In this document: positions 15,519-23,825 of the stretch, in pieces | Numbering within the stretch: the stretch's first letter is position 1 | How the letters are laid out: every line of letters starts with the position of its first letter | NCBI GenBank assembly: GCA_964584305.1 | Contig: CAZOZL010000004.1 | Location: 62,001 to 126,000 of the forward strand | DNA length: 64,000 bases | Reading direction: 5' to 3' | From: SB11 sp964584305 | GTDB lineage: Bacteria; Bacteroidota; Bacteroidia; UBA8524 | Notes under the pieces: generated by a model | What the model saw: only the letters and a program-made list of their open reading frames with translations | Database searches by the model: none | What the model was told of the DNA's origin: nothing | Made by a program: the position numbers and the translations under genes

Positions 15519-17048
15519 ATGGCAGGAGGAAAAGTTTCCGTAAGGCAAAAAATGATTAATATGATGTATTTGGTACTAACAGCACTGTTAGCACTAAACG
15601 TATCAAAAGATATTTTGCATGCATTTCATTTGGTTGAAGTGTCTATGGACAAATCAGGAATTAATATAGACCAAAAAAACCAAGATATTTTAGCCGCTTT
15701 TAAAGCTGATGATAAGAAACGACATAAAAAAGTAGGTCCTTATTTTATAAAAGCTAAAAAAGCAGATAAGATTACTAAAGAGTTTATTAAATATGTGGAT
15801 GGTTTAAAAGCTCTTGTTGAAATAGGGGCCGATGGTAGAAAAAATGAAAACGATCCTAACGCTGAACTTCAAAAAAATGATGATATAGAAAATCATGCAA
15901 ATTTATTAATAGTTCAGGGAGAGGGAGCAAAACTAAGGGCTGAGATTAATAAAACAAGGATAGCACTTCTGGCTCTTTTGGATAAGGAGGATCAAAAAGG
16001 GATAAAGTCTGACCTAGTTGCTATCCCTACGGGAAGTGAACAATCTTGGGAGGCTGAATTGTTTGAACATTCACCAGCCGCTGCAGTAGTTACATTGTTT
16101 GCAAAAATTAAAAATGATGCAAAAAATACTGAAGCACAGGTTTTAGATAAGCTTGCGAGAGCAATTGATAAATCAAGCCAAACCTTTGATAAGGTAGTGG
16201 CTAAAATTATCCCAAAATCAGGCTTTGTAATGTCAGGCGGAAAATTTAAAGCCGATATTATGTTAGTAGCTTATGACTCTAAACAACAAAATGATGTAAT
16301 TATTAATGGCACTACTATTAAACCAGTGGATGGCGTAGCCAAATACGAGGCAGTAGCAAGCGGGCAAGGTCTTCAAAAAGTTTCTGGTTATATTAACTTT
16401 AAAGGTAAAGACGGTATTGAAAAAATTTCTTTTGACACTGAATATATTGTATTTAAGGGGGCCGCTACTATTTCTGCTACTAAAATGAATATACTGTATA
16501 TTGGTTTGCCTAACCCAATATCAATTTCAGTTCCTGGTTTTTCGCCAAGTCAAGTTCTTGTATCTATGCCAGGTGCTACACTTTCTAAAAAAAGTAGCAC
16601 AGAATATATTGCCAAAGTTAGAAAAAGAGGTAAGGTAAAGATAAATGTATCTGTGAAAATGGATGATGGTTCTACAAAGTCTATGGGTTCAGCAATATTT
16701 AGAGTGAGAAATATCCCTAAACCCGTTGCACAATTAGGCACATTACAAAACGGGCAAGTATCATCAGTAGGTACAATTCGTGCTAATGCAAACCGTATTT
16801 ATGGTTCATTGGGCGAGAGTTTTGCGTATGAGGGTATTAAATATACAGTTACAGAATATGTGTTTTTATTTGTGCCGCGTAGAGGCGAAGCTCAAACTAT
16901 TAAAGGTAGAGGGAGCAATTTAAGCGGAAGAGCTAAAAGCCTTATTAGGCGTATGAAATCAGGCGATAGAGTATTGCTTGATAGAATTAAAGCAAAAGGA
17001 CCAGACGGTATACGTAACCTCGCCCCTGTGATTATTACAGCAAGATAA
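15519..17048 (+). CDS. gldM: Type IX secretion motor protein GldM (PorM)
   Basis: A 509-residue protein with one N-terminal transmembrane helix (about 13-33, in MMYLVLTALLALNVS) and a long periplasmic part of four domains: helical D1 (about 35-220), then beta domains D2 (about 225-310), D3 (about 315-395) and D4 (about 400-509). The dimer spans the periplasm and passes motor rotation to the GldK/GldN ring. N-terminal GGKVSVRQKMINMMYLVLTA is the family signature. Domains D2-D4 are duplicated in the separate gene at 17976-18935. Confidence 0.95.
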   Translation: MAGGKVSVRQKMINMMYLVLTALLALNVSKDILHAFHLVEVSMDKSGINIDQKNQDILAAFKADDKKRHKKVGPYFIKAKKADKITKEFIKYVDGLKALVEIGADGRKNENDPNAELQKNDDIENHANLLIVQGEGAKLRAEINKTRIALLALLDKEDQKGIKSDLVAIPTGSEQSWEAELFEHSPAAAVVTLFAKIKNDAKNTEAQVLDKLARAIDKSSQTFDKVVAKIIPKSGFVMSGGKFKADIMLVAYDSKQQNDVIINGTTIKPVDGVAKYEAVASGQGLQKVSGYINFKGKDGIEKISFDTEYIVFKGAATISATKMNILYIGLPNPISISVPGFSPSQVLVSMPGATLSKKSSTEYIAKVRKRGKVKINVSVKMDDGSTKSMGSAIFRVRNIPKPVAQLGTLQNGQVSSVGTIRANANRIYGSLGESFAYEGIKYTVTEYVFLFVPRRGEAQTIKGRGSNLSGRAKSLIRRMKSGDRVLLDRIKAKGPDGIRNLAPVIITAR

Positions 17049-17056
17049 AGTTGATT

Positions 17057-17899
17057 ATGAATAGTATTAAGAAATATATAGGTATTGGTGTTTTTCTTGT
17101 AGCAGGTGTTTTAACAACATTGGCACAACAAAATTTCGAAGATTTTACGTTCTCGCACGATGCGGTAAAAGAACGTAAAGCTATACCATACCCAGGGTTG
17201 CGGGAGGCTGATGTAGCTTACTCTAAAAGAGTAGTACGCATTATTGATACCCGCGAAAAACAAAACCTTGTTCTTACATGGCCAAGAAACCATATGGGTA
17301 CGATTTTGTTTAATAAAGTGGTTGACGGTACGCTTACTGCTTATCAAAACGATTCGCTTTCTTCTCAATTTACTGCTGAGGAGATTATTGAACGTGGCGG
17401 GCAGACAGAAGACGTACAAATACAAAACCCTGATGGTGATCCAGATGATATATATGACTTAATTGATACTACAATTGTTACTCCGTTTGATCCTGAAAAA
17501 ATCCTTAAATGGAGGATAATGGAAGACTGGATTTTCGACCGTAAGCATAGTGTGATGATAGTGCGTATTATTGCAATAGCGCCATTGTTTAAACCCTTTG
17601 CTGCGGGTTTAGAATTGGCTGAGCAACCTTTGTTTTGGATACGGTGGGATGAAACACGCGAGAAGGTATTAACCAATCAAGAAATGTTTAATCCTTTTAA
17701 TGATGCAGCACGCATATCAATGGCTCACTTTTTTGAGAAACGTATGTTTAGCAGTTATATCATTAAATGGTCTAATGCTTATGATATGAAAATTAATGAG
17801 TATGAAGAGTTTAGAGATAATAATATGGCTGCCCTATTAGAAGGTGAGCGTATGAAACATAAACTTTTTGAAATGGAACATGACCTTTGGGAATATTAA
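17057..17899 (+). CDS. gldN: Type IX secretion ring protein GldN (PorN)
   Basis: A 280-residue periplasmic protein that pairs with GldK in the ring under the outer membrane. The signal peptide IGIGVFLVAGVLTTLAQQ is followed by the conserved region with RIIDTREKQN, WPRNHMGTILFNKV and the central ILKWRIMEDWIFDRKHS, then PLFWIRWDETREKV near residue 200. I chose the ATG at 17057, 8 nt after the gldM stop; the TTG at 17051 is in frame but adds only two residues. A strong terminator at 17922 closes the gldKLMN transcript. Confidence 0.94.
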   Translation: MNSIKKYIGIGVFLVAGVLTTLAQQNFEDFTFSHDAVKERKAIPYPGLREADVAYSKRVVRIIDTREKQNLVLTWPRNHMGTILFNKVVDGTLTAYQNDSLSSQFTAEEIIERGGQTEDVQIQNPDGDPDDIYDLIDTTIVTPFDPEKILKWRIMEDWIFDRKHSVMIVRIIAIAPLFKPFAAGLELAEQPLFWIRWDETREKVLTNQEMFNPFNDAARISMAHFFEKRMFSSYIIKWSNAYDMKINEYEEFRDNNMAALLEGERMKHKLFEMEHDLWEY

Positions 17900-17921
17900 T
17901 TATTTCTACTATAAAATTACG

Positions 17922-17949
17922 AAGCCATCCCAAAAGGGGTGGCTTTTTT
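17922..17949 (+). terminator. Rho-independent terminator after gldN
   Basis: AAGCCATCCC (17922-17931), loop AAAA, GGGGTGGCTT (17936-17945) with one G-U pair, then T6. It separates gldKLMN from the following GldM-like gene. Confidence 0.9.
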
Positions 17950-17975
17950 GTTTACATTGCTTGATAATTTCACCC

Positions 17976-18935
17976 ATGAAAAAATTTATTTTTTTAACAA
18001 TTTTTGCTTCAATTTCAACCTCTTTACTAAATGCCCAAACGGATAGTATTGCTAATATGTTCAGCAATACTGAAATAAAAGTACTTTTACCAAGCAACTA
18101 TATTTTAAGCGGTAAGATGGTAGAAGCAGAAATACTATTAGTACAAAACGATAGCAACACAAAGGCAGAAGCAGTAATAAAAGGGTGGAAAACCATTAAG
18201 CTGCAAGGCGGTAAAGCAAAATATACAACTATTGCTTTTGGTGAGGGAAAAAAGCTAATTGAAGGCTATGTAGATTATTTTATAGACGATAAGTATAAGC
18301 GGTTTCCGTTTAGCAAAGAGTATACTGTATATAAGGCGGCAAATATTTATGCAAACAGAATGAATGTATTATATACTGGTATTGAGAACCCTGTGTCTGT
18401 AAATGTGCCAGGCTATTCTAAAGATAAAATTAATGTTACAGTGTCAAACGGGACAGTAGCAAAGCACGAGAAGAAAGGCTATGTAGTTACCGTAACAAAA
18501 AGGGGCAAGGCGAGGATTAATGTTTCCGTGAAAAACGATGATGGTACGTTTACTAATGTTAGTGCAACCGAGTATAGGGTGCGTAATCCGCCCCGTTTGC
18601 AGGCAAAAATAGCAACCCTATTTAATGGAGAAAGCTATACCATTGATAAGCTAAAAAAACACATAAAAAGGGCACCCAAAATACTTATAGGGACGGGTGA
18701 AGGTTTCCCTTATGAGGGGCTAAAATTTACTGTGGCGGTGTATACATTTTCATTGTATAAGGCAAACGGTGAGAATCCACAGCCCATAGTAGTGAGTGGG
18801 CAGGTTTTTACGCCAGAGATTTTAAAACTTATAGAAGGAATAGAGAAAGGCGATAAAATTATTATTGATAATATAAAAGTAGCTGCCCCTGATGAAAAGT
18901 GGGAGACATCACCAGTGGTGGTAACGGCTAAATAG
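17976..18935 (+). CDS. Secreted GldM paralogue lacking the membrane anchor
   Basis: A 319-residue protein with a cleavable signal peptide (MKKFIFLTIFASISTSLLNAQ) followed by GldM-type domains D2-D4 only. KVLLPSNYILSGKMVEAEILL matches GldM KIIPKSGFVMSGGKFKADIML; ANRMNVLYTGIENPVSVNVPG matches ATKMNILYIGLPNPISISVPG; TGEGFPYEGLKFTVAVYTF matches LGESFAYEGIKYTVTEYVF. The transmembrane helix and helical D1 are absent, so it cannot be the motor subunit. It may bind or cap the GldK/GldN ring, or be a decoy or adaptor; this is inference. It follows the gldN terminator by about 25 nt, so it needs read-through or its own promoter. The ATG at 17976 is right because the longer frame overlaps gldN. Confidence 0.82.
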   Translation: MKKFIFLTIFASISTSLLNAQTDSIANMFSNTEIKVLLPSNYILSGKMVEAEILLVQNDSNTKAEAVIKGWKTIKLQGGKAKYTTIAFGEGKKLIEGYVDYFIDDKYKRFPFSKEYTVYKAANIYANRMNVLYTGIENPVSVNVPGYSKDKINVTVSNGTVAKHEKKGYVVTVTKRGKARINVSVKNDDGTFTNVSATEYRVRNPPRLQAKIATLFNGESYTIDKLKKHIKRAPKILIGTGEGFPYEGLKFTVAVYTFSLYKANGENPQPIVVSGQVFTPEILKLIEGIEKGDKIIIDNIKVAAPDEKWETSPVVVTAK

Positions 18936-19024
18936 GGTAGGTGTTAAACTATATAACTTTGTTTACTTTTAGCTTCTCACCATCATATAGCCATCCATTT
19001 TATACAAGCACCTGTGCTTTTGTA

Positions 19025-19744
19025 TTACAAATCGTTACGTTTCACAATTTTTAAAAATGCTTCAAAGTCTTTTGCATAGGGAGCTTTAATAGTTACATTT
19101 TCATTATTAATGGCGGTGAAGCTGATTTTTGCAGCATGAAGCAAAAAACGTTGTGCAATAGGTCTTTCATGTTCCCATTGCGGAAATTTATAGTGTCTTT
19201 TAAACTTTGATAGGTAGGGCAGCTTGCCTCTATATGCTTCATCGCCAGTGATTACTGCATTTTGGCTGGCTAAGTGTATGCGTATTTGGTGCATGCGCCC
19301 ACTAATGGGGTGACACTCAATTAAAGTAAAATTATTAAAATGTTTTAAAGTATTGAAATAGGTGGTTGCTGGTTTTCCATTAATGGGGTCAATATTTACA
19401 CGGTTACTTTTATCAACACGTATAGGCAAATCAACTTTTATAGCGTCAAAATTTACTATCCCATCTACAATGGCGTGGTATGTTTTCTCTATTTTTCTGT
19501 TTTCAAACTGCATACTTATATGGCGGTAAGTACCGTTGTTTTTTGCTATTATTAAAACACCACTGGTTTCCCTGTCCAATCTGTGGCATAGTTGTGCATC
19601 GGGGCAGTAGCGTTTTGCCATACGCAACAAACTTTGCCCTTCTCCGCTCCGCTCATCAAGCGAGGGTAAAAAAGCGGGTTTGTTTACTACCATAAGGTTT
19701 TCATCCTCGTGTAGTAGTATATCTTTAAACTTGATGTGTTTCAT
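19025..19744 (-). CDS. RluA-family RNA pseudouridine synthase
   Basis: A 239-residue enzyme that isomerises uridine to pseudouridine in rRNA or tRNA. The catalytic Asp57 is in the family motif HRLDRETSGVL, preceded by LMVVNKPAFLPS and followed by KTYHAIVDG and the HQIRIHLA segment. There is no N-terminal S4 domain, so it resembles RluA, RluC-truncated or TruC types rather than full RluD. The exact target is undetermined. It is convergent with the GldM paralogue (gap about 90 nt with only a weak hairpin at 19006-19019) and downstream of the exonuclease gene. Confidence 0.88.
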   Translation of the reverse strand: MKHIKFKDILLHEDENLMVVNKPAFLPSLDERSGEGQSLLRMAKRYCPDAQLCHRLDRETSGVLIIAKNNGTYRHISMQFENRKIEKTYHAIVDGIVNFDAIKVDLPIRVDKSNRVNIDPINGKPATTYFNTLKHFNNFTLIECHPISGRMHQIRIHLASQNAVITGDEAYRGKLPYLSKFKRHYKFPQWEHERPIAQRFLLHAAKISFTAINNENVTIKAPYAKDFEAFLKIVKRNDL

Positions 19745-19805
19745 TTATAAATTTGCTAATTTCTTGGTTTGTTAATGGATTAAACCCAATATGTCTGCAA
19801 ATCTC

Positions 19806-20573
19806 TTATTTGTTAAATTGTTTAAGTCTTAATTTAGTAAGTACTTGTTTTGTTTGTTGGGGAAAATCGTTATTCATCATCCAATCGTAGTAATTGGGTT
19901 CTTTTGCAAAAACATCGGCTACACGTTTGCTTTTGTGTTTTCCAAAGTTAAAAACCTCTTCGCCTTTCTTATTCAATATTATTCGCCCTGCTAAATCTAC
20001 TAAGTTTGCTTGTCCTGATATTTTATGCAGTGCATCTATATTTTTATCTAACTGTTCATATTTATCTAATTGGGCTTTAAATACTTCGTAGGTTGCACGT
20101 GTATCAGCTTCGGCACTGTGGGCATTCTCTAAGTCCTCATTACAATAAAACTTGTATGCAGCAGCCAAATTACGAGGCTCCATAGTATGAAATATACGCT
20201 GTGCATCAATAAATTTTCGTCCTTCAACATCAAAATCAACATCAGCACGTAAAAACTCCTCTACCAACATAGGGAAATCAAAGCGGTTACTATTAAAGCC
20301 TGCAAAATCACAATTTTCAAAATATTTATTCAAATCTTTAGCTAAGTCTTTAAAGGTAGGTTTATCCTTTACATCTTTATCGTAAATACCGTGTATTTCG
20401 CTCACTTCAGATGGGATAGGCATTTGGGGGTTAATGCGCTCGTTACGCACATCCTCTGTGCCATCAGGGTGTACTTTTATCAAGCACATCTCAACAATGC
20501 GGTCTTTACTGGTACTAATACCCGTAGCTTCTAAATCAAAAAATACAAGGGGGCGTTTTAAGGTTAAATTCAT
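19806..20573 (-). CDS. DnaQ-like 3'-5' exonuclease (DEDDh)
   Basis: A 255-residue exonuclease of the DnaQ superfamily. The four metal ligands are visible: Asp13 and Glu15 in FFDLEATG (motif ExoI), Asp in GFNSNRFDFPML (ExoII), and His/Asp in NAHSAEADTRATYEV (ExoIII). The first 175 residues make the nuclease fold. The remaining part (GEEVFNFGKHKSKRVADVFAKEPNYYDWM) looks like the small C-terminal domain also found in other Bacteroidota exonucleases. Substrates may be DNA repair intermediates or RNA; the sequence does not tell. Confidence 0.87.
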   Translation of the reverse strand: MNLTLKRPLVFFDLEATGISTSKDRIVEMCLIKVHPDGTEDVRNERINPQMPIPSEVSEIHGIYDKDVKDKPTFKDLAKDLNKYFENCDFAGFNSNRFDFPMLVEEFLRADVDFDVEGRKFIDAQRIFHTMEPRNLAAAYKFYCNEDLENAHSAEADTRATYEVFKAQLDKYEQLDKNIDALHKISGQANLVDLAGRIILNKKGEEVFNFGKHKSKRVADVFAKEPNYYDWMMNNDFPQQTKQVLTKLRLKQFNK

Positions 20574-20604
20574 TAAGTTTTATGTTGCTATATAAAAGCC
20601 TAAA

Positions 20605-20904
20605 CTAATATTTGTTGTCATATCTTCTTACTTTAATAGAGTTAATTTTTGTTGAATATATATAGGGCATCGCACTGATTTCAAAATTAAGTCTATGTTT
20701 TCTCCATATAAGTAATGTGCTTCCTGCTGCTATGTATGGGGTTGCAACAACTTTATTTGTTTTATTTTCAACAAAATTTCTTAGCTGGATATTTACACCT
20801 GCTCTAATATGTTTTCTAAAATACCACATTGGTACTATGGGCTGACGGGTACAAATCTTTCTATGCCTTCTAAAAATCAGTTTATCTAAAATTTTAAATC
20901 TCAA
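20605..20904 (-). pseudogene. Short frame, possible fragment of an outer-membrane protein gene
   Basis: An open frame of 99 codons between trmD and the exonuclease gene. The middle (AGVNIQLRNF, VVATPYIAAG, RLNFEISAMPYIY) has the alternating pattern of beta-barrel strands, but there is no signal peptide and the N-terminal third is highly basic with no recognisable fold. It could be the eroded 3' end of a barrel gene or a non-coding stretch that happens to be open. I would not rely on it as a protein. Confidence 0.25.
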
Positions 20905-20912
20905 ATCTTAAA

Positions 20913-21587
20913 TTAGTTCAATAAATCAGGTCTGCGATTTTGGGTGCGTTTTACACTTTGCTCGTGTTTCCATTCGGCAATTTTTTTATGATCGCCGCTT
21001 TTTAAAATATCGGGTATTTTCAAACCCTTAAAATCATCAGGACGGGTATATACTGGTGGGGCTAATAAACCATCTTGAAAAGAATCGCTTAAAGCTGACT
21101 CTTCATCGCCAATGGCATTGGGTATTAGGCGTACAATGGCATCCACTACAATAGCTGCAGCCAACTCGCCGCCCGTAAGCACATAATCGCCCACAGAAAT
21201 TTCTTTGGTTATGTATAGTTCTCTAATACGCTCATCAATACCTTTATAGTGTCCACATAAAAACATTAAGTTGCCTTTTAGTGATAACTGGTTGGCAGTT
21301 GTTTGTTTAAAAACTTCCCCATCAGGACACATAAAAATTATTTCATCGTAGGTACGTTCGCTTTTCAACTGCTCAATACACTTGGCTATGGGTGCTGCCA
21401 TTAGCACCATACCCGCACCGCCGCCAAAGGGATAATCATCTACTTGTTTGTACTTGGTGGTGGTATAGTTGCGTAGATTGTGCAAATGTATCTCTACCAG
21501 CCCTTTCTCTTTTGCTCTATTCACAATAGAGTGATTAAAAGGGCTTTCTAATAATTGCGGAACTACGGTAAGTATATCTATACGCAT
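20913..21587 (-). CDS. trmD: tRNA (guanine37-N1)-methyltransferase TrmD
   Basis: A 224-residue SPOUT methyltransferase that makes m1G37 in tRNAs reading CNN and GGN codons, preventing frameshifts. Visible motifs: MRIDILTVVPQLLESPF at the start, YPFGGGAGMVL, FMCPDGEVF, LCGHYKGIDERI, and the knot segment SVGDYVLTGGELAA that binds SAM. It follows rimM by 32 nt in the standard rpsP-rimM-trmD order and is complete. Confidence 0.96.
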   Translation of the reverse strand: MRIDILTVVPQLLESPFNHSIVNRAKEKGLVEIHLHNLRNYTTTKYKQVDDYPFGGGAGMVLMAAPIAKCIEQLKSERTYDEIIFMCPDGEVFKQTTANQLSLKGNLMFLCGHYKGIDERIRELYITKEISVGDYVLTGGELAAAIVVDAIVRLIPNAIGDEESALSDSFQDGLLAPPVYTRPDDFKGLKIPDILKSGDHKKIAEWKHEQSVKRTQNRRPDLLN

Positions 21588-21619
21588 TTTTATTGACCTA
21601 AAAGATACTAAGCCTTATT

Positions 21620-22129
21620 TTAAATATCTAACAATCCATCGGGCAGCTGGGTATATATAGTCTCATTGTCCCAATCAATTTTTAGTATAAACTCGTCAAC
21701 AAATGGGATAAGTATTTCCCTTCCATTTAGTAGCATATACAAAAGTGTTTGGGCTGGATTTTCCATATAGTTATTTATAAAGCCTAATTTCCCATGTTCA
21801 GTATCAATAACGGTAAAGTTTAGCAAATTGGCTATCTCGCTGCCTTCCTCTTCCTCCACCCATTTTTTTGATGCAAAAACATCAATACCAATAAGTTCTT
21901 TTGCTTTTGCTTCGTTATCTATATCATCAAAATGTAGTATAGGGCTTCCCGTACTTTCTTGCCAACTGGTATAAAAAAAAGGAACCAGTTTTTGGCTTAT
22001 TTCCAAAAAAACTGGTTCCTCACTGCCTTTCGGCTTATTTAGCGTTATGCTTTTTTTAATATCAACTCTAACTGCGCCTTTGTAACCGTGCGTTTTAGCT
22101 ATTCGCCCCACACAAATACAATCTTGCAT
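21620..22129 (-). CDS. rimM: 16S rRNA processing factor RimM
   Basis: A 169-residue assembly factor for the 30S head that binds ribosomal protein S19. The N-terminal RimM domain begins CVGRIAKTHGYKGAVRV and the C-terminal PRC-barrel-like domain runs from about residue 95, with HGKLGFINNYMENPAQTLL and EILIPFVDEFI. I start at the ATG at 22129 (MQDCICVG), 7 nt after the rpsP stop. The frame extends 15 codons further upstream, but that would overlap the end of rpsP and add an unmatched basic stretch. Confidence 0.92.
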   Translation of the reverse strand: MQDCICVGRIAKTHGYKGAVRVDIKKSITLNKPKGSEEPVFLEISQKLVPFFYTSWQESTGSPILHFDDIDNEAKAKELIGIDVFASKKWVEEEEGSEIANLLNFTVIDTEHGKLGFINNYMENPAQTLLYMLLNGREILIPFVDEFILKIDWDNETIYTQLPDGLLDI

Positions 22130-22136
22130 ATCAATA

Positions 22137-22919
22137 TTATTTGCCTTCTTCTTTTGCTTCCTCAGCAGGTGCATTAGCTTCTGCCTTTGGTTCTTCTGCT
22201 TTCTTTTTATCAGCAGTAGGTGCGGCTTCTTCGGCAGGGGTTCCTACTTCTGCTTTGGTTTCTTCGATTTTTTTCTCAACTACTGGTGTAGCTTCCTCTA
22301 CGGGTGCTTCTACTTTCTCGGTTACAGTTTCTTCAACCACAGCTTCGGTGGTAGTTTCTTCAACCACAGCTTCGGTGGTAGTTTCTTCAACCACAGCTTC
22401 GGTGGTAGTTTCTTCAGTAGCAACTTCATTTGTTGGCTCTTCAACAACTTCCTCAGCAGGAGGCGTGTTTTTTTCTGCTATTTTAGCAGCACGGTTTTCA
22501 CTAATTTTAGCTTCACGAGCTAAGTCTGCCAAACGTTTGGTTTCTTTAGCACCGCTTAGGCTTTCGGTTTTAGCAACAACTTTTTCAGTTTTTGCATTCA
22601 ACCATGCTTGAAACTTCTCTTCTACCTGCTCTTCGGTATGTGCACCTTTTTTAACACCGTTTAGTAGGTGATGTTTCATCATCACACCTTTGTATGATAA
22701 TATGGCACGACAAGTGTCAGAAGGAATTGCACCTTGTTGTATCCAATTTAATGTGCTATCGAAATTAAGGTTTATTGCTGCGGGGTTGATATTTGGATTG
22801 TAAGTACCCAACTTCTCTATAAACCTTCCATTTCTAGGAGCACGACTGTCCGCTACCACAATATGGAAGAATGCGGATTTTTTGCGTCCATGACGCTGTA
22901 ATCTAATTTTTACTGACAT
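22137..22919 (-). CDS. rpsP: 30S ribosomal protein S16 with a long acidic repeat tail
   Basis: A 260-residue S16. The first 80 or so residues are the conserved core (MSVKIRLQRHGRKKSAFFHIVVADSR at the start, FIEKLGTYNPN). Bacteroidota S16 usually carries an extension, but here about 180 residues follow: a helical basic part (about 95-150), then an Ala/Glu/Val/Thr-rich acidic tail with EETTTEAVV three times in a row. The DNA carries matching 27-bp tandem repeats. The tail is probably disordered and tolerant of length change. It heads the rpsP-rimM-trmD operon. Confidence 0.93.
   Translation of the reverse strand: MSVKIRLQRHGRKKSAFFHIVVADSRAPRNGRFIEKLGTYNPNINPAAINLNFDSTLNWIQQGAIPSDTCRAILSYKGVMMKHHLLNGVKKGAHTEEQVEEKFQAWLNAKTEKVVAKTESLSGAKETKRLADLAREAKISENRAAKIAEKNTPPAEEVVEEPTNEVATEETTTEAVVEETTTEAVVEETTTEAVVEETVTEKVEAPVEEATPVVEKKIEETKAEVGTPAEEAAPTADKKKAEEPKAEANAPAEEAKEEGK
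22327..22416. repeat. 27-bp tandem repeat inside rpsP
   Basis: Three identical 27-bp units (22327-22353, 22354-22380, 22381-22407) plus 9 bp of a fourth. Each encodes nine residues (TTTEAVVEE in register), so gain or loss of a unit keeps the frame. This is a likely variable-number tandem repeat. Confidence 0.9.
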
Positions 22920-22972
22920 TCTATTATATGTTTAAAATAAACCGCTGGTTCTCCAATTTCCAAACGGGGCTG

Positions 22973-22980
22973 CAAATTTC
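22973..22980 (-). promoter_or_regulatory. Candidate -7 box of rpsP
   Basis: The minus strand reads GAAATTTG, one mismatch to TAnnTTTG, followed by CAGCCCC, as is common downstream of this element in Bacteroidota. It would give a leader of about 50 nt. Confidence 0.3.
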
Positions 22981-23064
22981 AGCTATTTTTTTGATTTATA
23001 CAATAGTTAGCACTGCTTTTAGCCTCTATTTTTGGCAAATATATTTAAGAAATAAATAAAGAAA

Positions 23065-23207
23065 ACCGTTGCAAGATGAAAACCGTAGCTTTCCTCCCGC
23101 CTGAACGGCACGGGCAGGTCTGTTTATGCCAGTTATAAGTACTGTAATTTTAATAAGCGGTAGGTTTCAACTTATCGCTTTAAAAGAAATATAACCCTTG
23201 CAACGGT
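23065..23207. mobile_element. MITE-like element with 11-bp terminal inverted repeats, copy 1
   Basis: ACCGTTGCAAG (23065-23075) and CTTGCAACGGT (23197-23207) are perfect inverted repeats bounding 143 bp without a gene. On its reverse strand the element shares several blocks in order with 36916-37084: AAGACCGTTG-AAGG at the end, AAC-TACC-CTTAT, CTGGCATAA and CCTGCCCG. No clear target-site duplication is seen. It fills most of the 321-nt gap between rpsP and miaE and contains a REP-like hairpin (23155-23180). Confidence 0.55.
23155..23180. repeat. REP-like hairpin, copy 2 (inside the MITE-like element)
   Basis: AAGCG/CGCTT closes a stem whose upper part pairs GTAGGTT with AACTTAT through two G-U pairs. 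Core GGTAGGTTTCAAC matches the reverse strand of copies at 10241 and 60555. Confidence 0.5.
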
Positions 23208-23226
23208 CTTTAAAGTTGAACTGTTT

Positions 23227-23234
23227 TATCTTTG
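23227..23234 (+). promoter_or_regulatory. -7 box of miaE
   Basis: TATCTTTG is an exact TAnnTTTG match ending 6 nt before the ATG at 23241. This excludes the TTG at 23232 as a start and predicts a leaderless message. No proper -33 TTG is found; the upstream 20 nt adjoin the end of the MITE-like element. Confidence 0.5.
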
Positions 23235-23240
23235 CCGCCC

Positions 23241-23825
23241 ATGAAACTAAGTATTGATTTAGCCTGCAACTCTAACCCTGAATGGGTAAATACCGTTTTA
23301 AACAATTTTGATAATTTTTTGCAAGACCATGCCAGTTGTGAACGAAAAGCCAGTAGTATGGCTATGAGTTTAATAGCAAAATACCCTGATAGGTTAGAAA
23401 TAATACCCGAATTAATTGAAACTGCCGTTGAAGAGTTGGAGCATTTTAGAGATGTATATGCTTTGATGAAAGAAAAAGGCGTACCATTAGCCAAAGAAAT
23501 GACCAAAGACTTATATGTACAAGAGCTGTTAACTTTGCTTAGGTCTGATACGATGAATAGGTTTATGGACAGGCTACTATTAGCAAGTATAATAGAGTGC
23601 CGAGGTGCTGAACGTTTTAAACTAATTTATGAAGCATTGCCCGAAGGGGAATTGAAAAAATTTTACCATAGACTATGGATTAGCGAAGCAAAACACGGAA
23701 ATATTTTTGTGAAAATGGCATTGCACTATTTTGATAAGGAGGCTGTATATAAACGCTTGAACGAACTGGTAGCCGCTGAAGCACCAATTTTGCAAGCCTT
23801 GCCACTAAAGGCTGCTTTGCACTAA
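23241..23825 (+). CDS. miaE: tRNA-(ms2io6A)-hydroxylase MiaE-like
   Basis: A 194-residue ferritin-like diiron protein that hydroxylates the isopentenyl side chain of ms2i6A37 in tRNA. The carboxylate/histidine ligands are visible in the expected order: DHASCERKAS (E34), EELEHFRDV (E/H near 64-68), ECRGAERF and EAKHGN. The length agrees with bacterial MiaE. It is preceded by its own -7 box and followed by a receptor gene 81 nt away. Confidence 0.88.
   Translation: MKLSIDLACNSNPEWVNTVLNNFDNFLQDHASCERKASSMAMSLIAKYPDRLEIIPELIETAVEELEHFRDVYALMKEKGVPLAKEMTKDLYVQELLTLLRSDTMNRFMDRLLLASIIECRGAERFKLIYEALPEGELKKFYHRLWISEAKHGNIFVKMALHYFDKEAVYKRLNELVAAEAPILQALPLKAALH

Noticed and set aside
19006..19019. 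Hairpin AAGCAC-CT-GTGCTT between the GldM paralogue and the pseudouridine synthase
   Set aside because: The stem is short with almost no loop, so I do not list it as a terminator although some termination is expected there.
22327..22416. Three 27-bp repeats considered as a CRISPR array
   Set aside because: The units are directly contiguous without spacers and lie in frame inside rpsP.
22141..22611. Open frame of 156 codons on the plus strand opposite the rpsP tail, rich in Ser/Val/Ala
   Set aside because: It is the antisense of the Ala/Glu/Thr-rich rpsP repeat region and has no fold or signal; the composition follows from the repeat.
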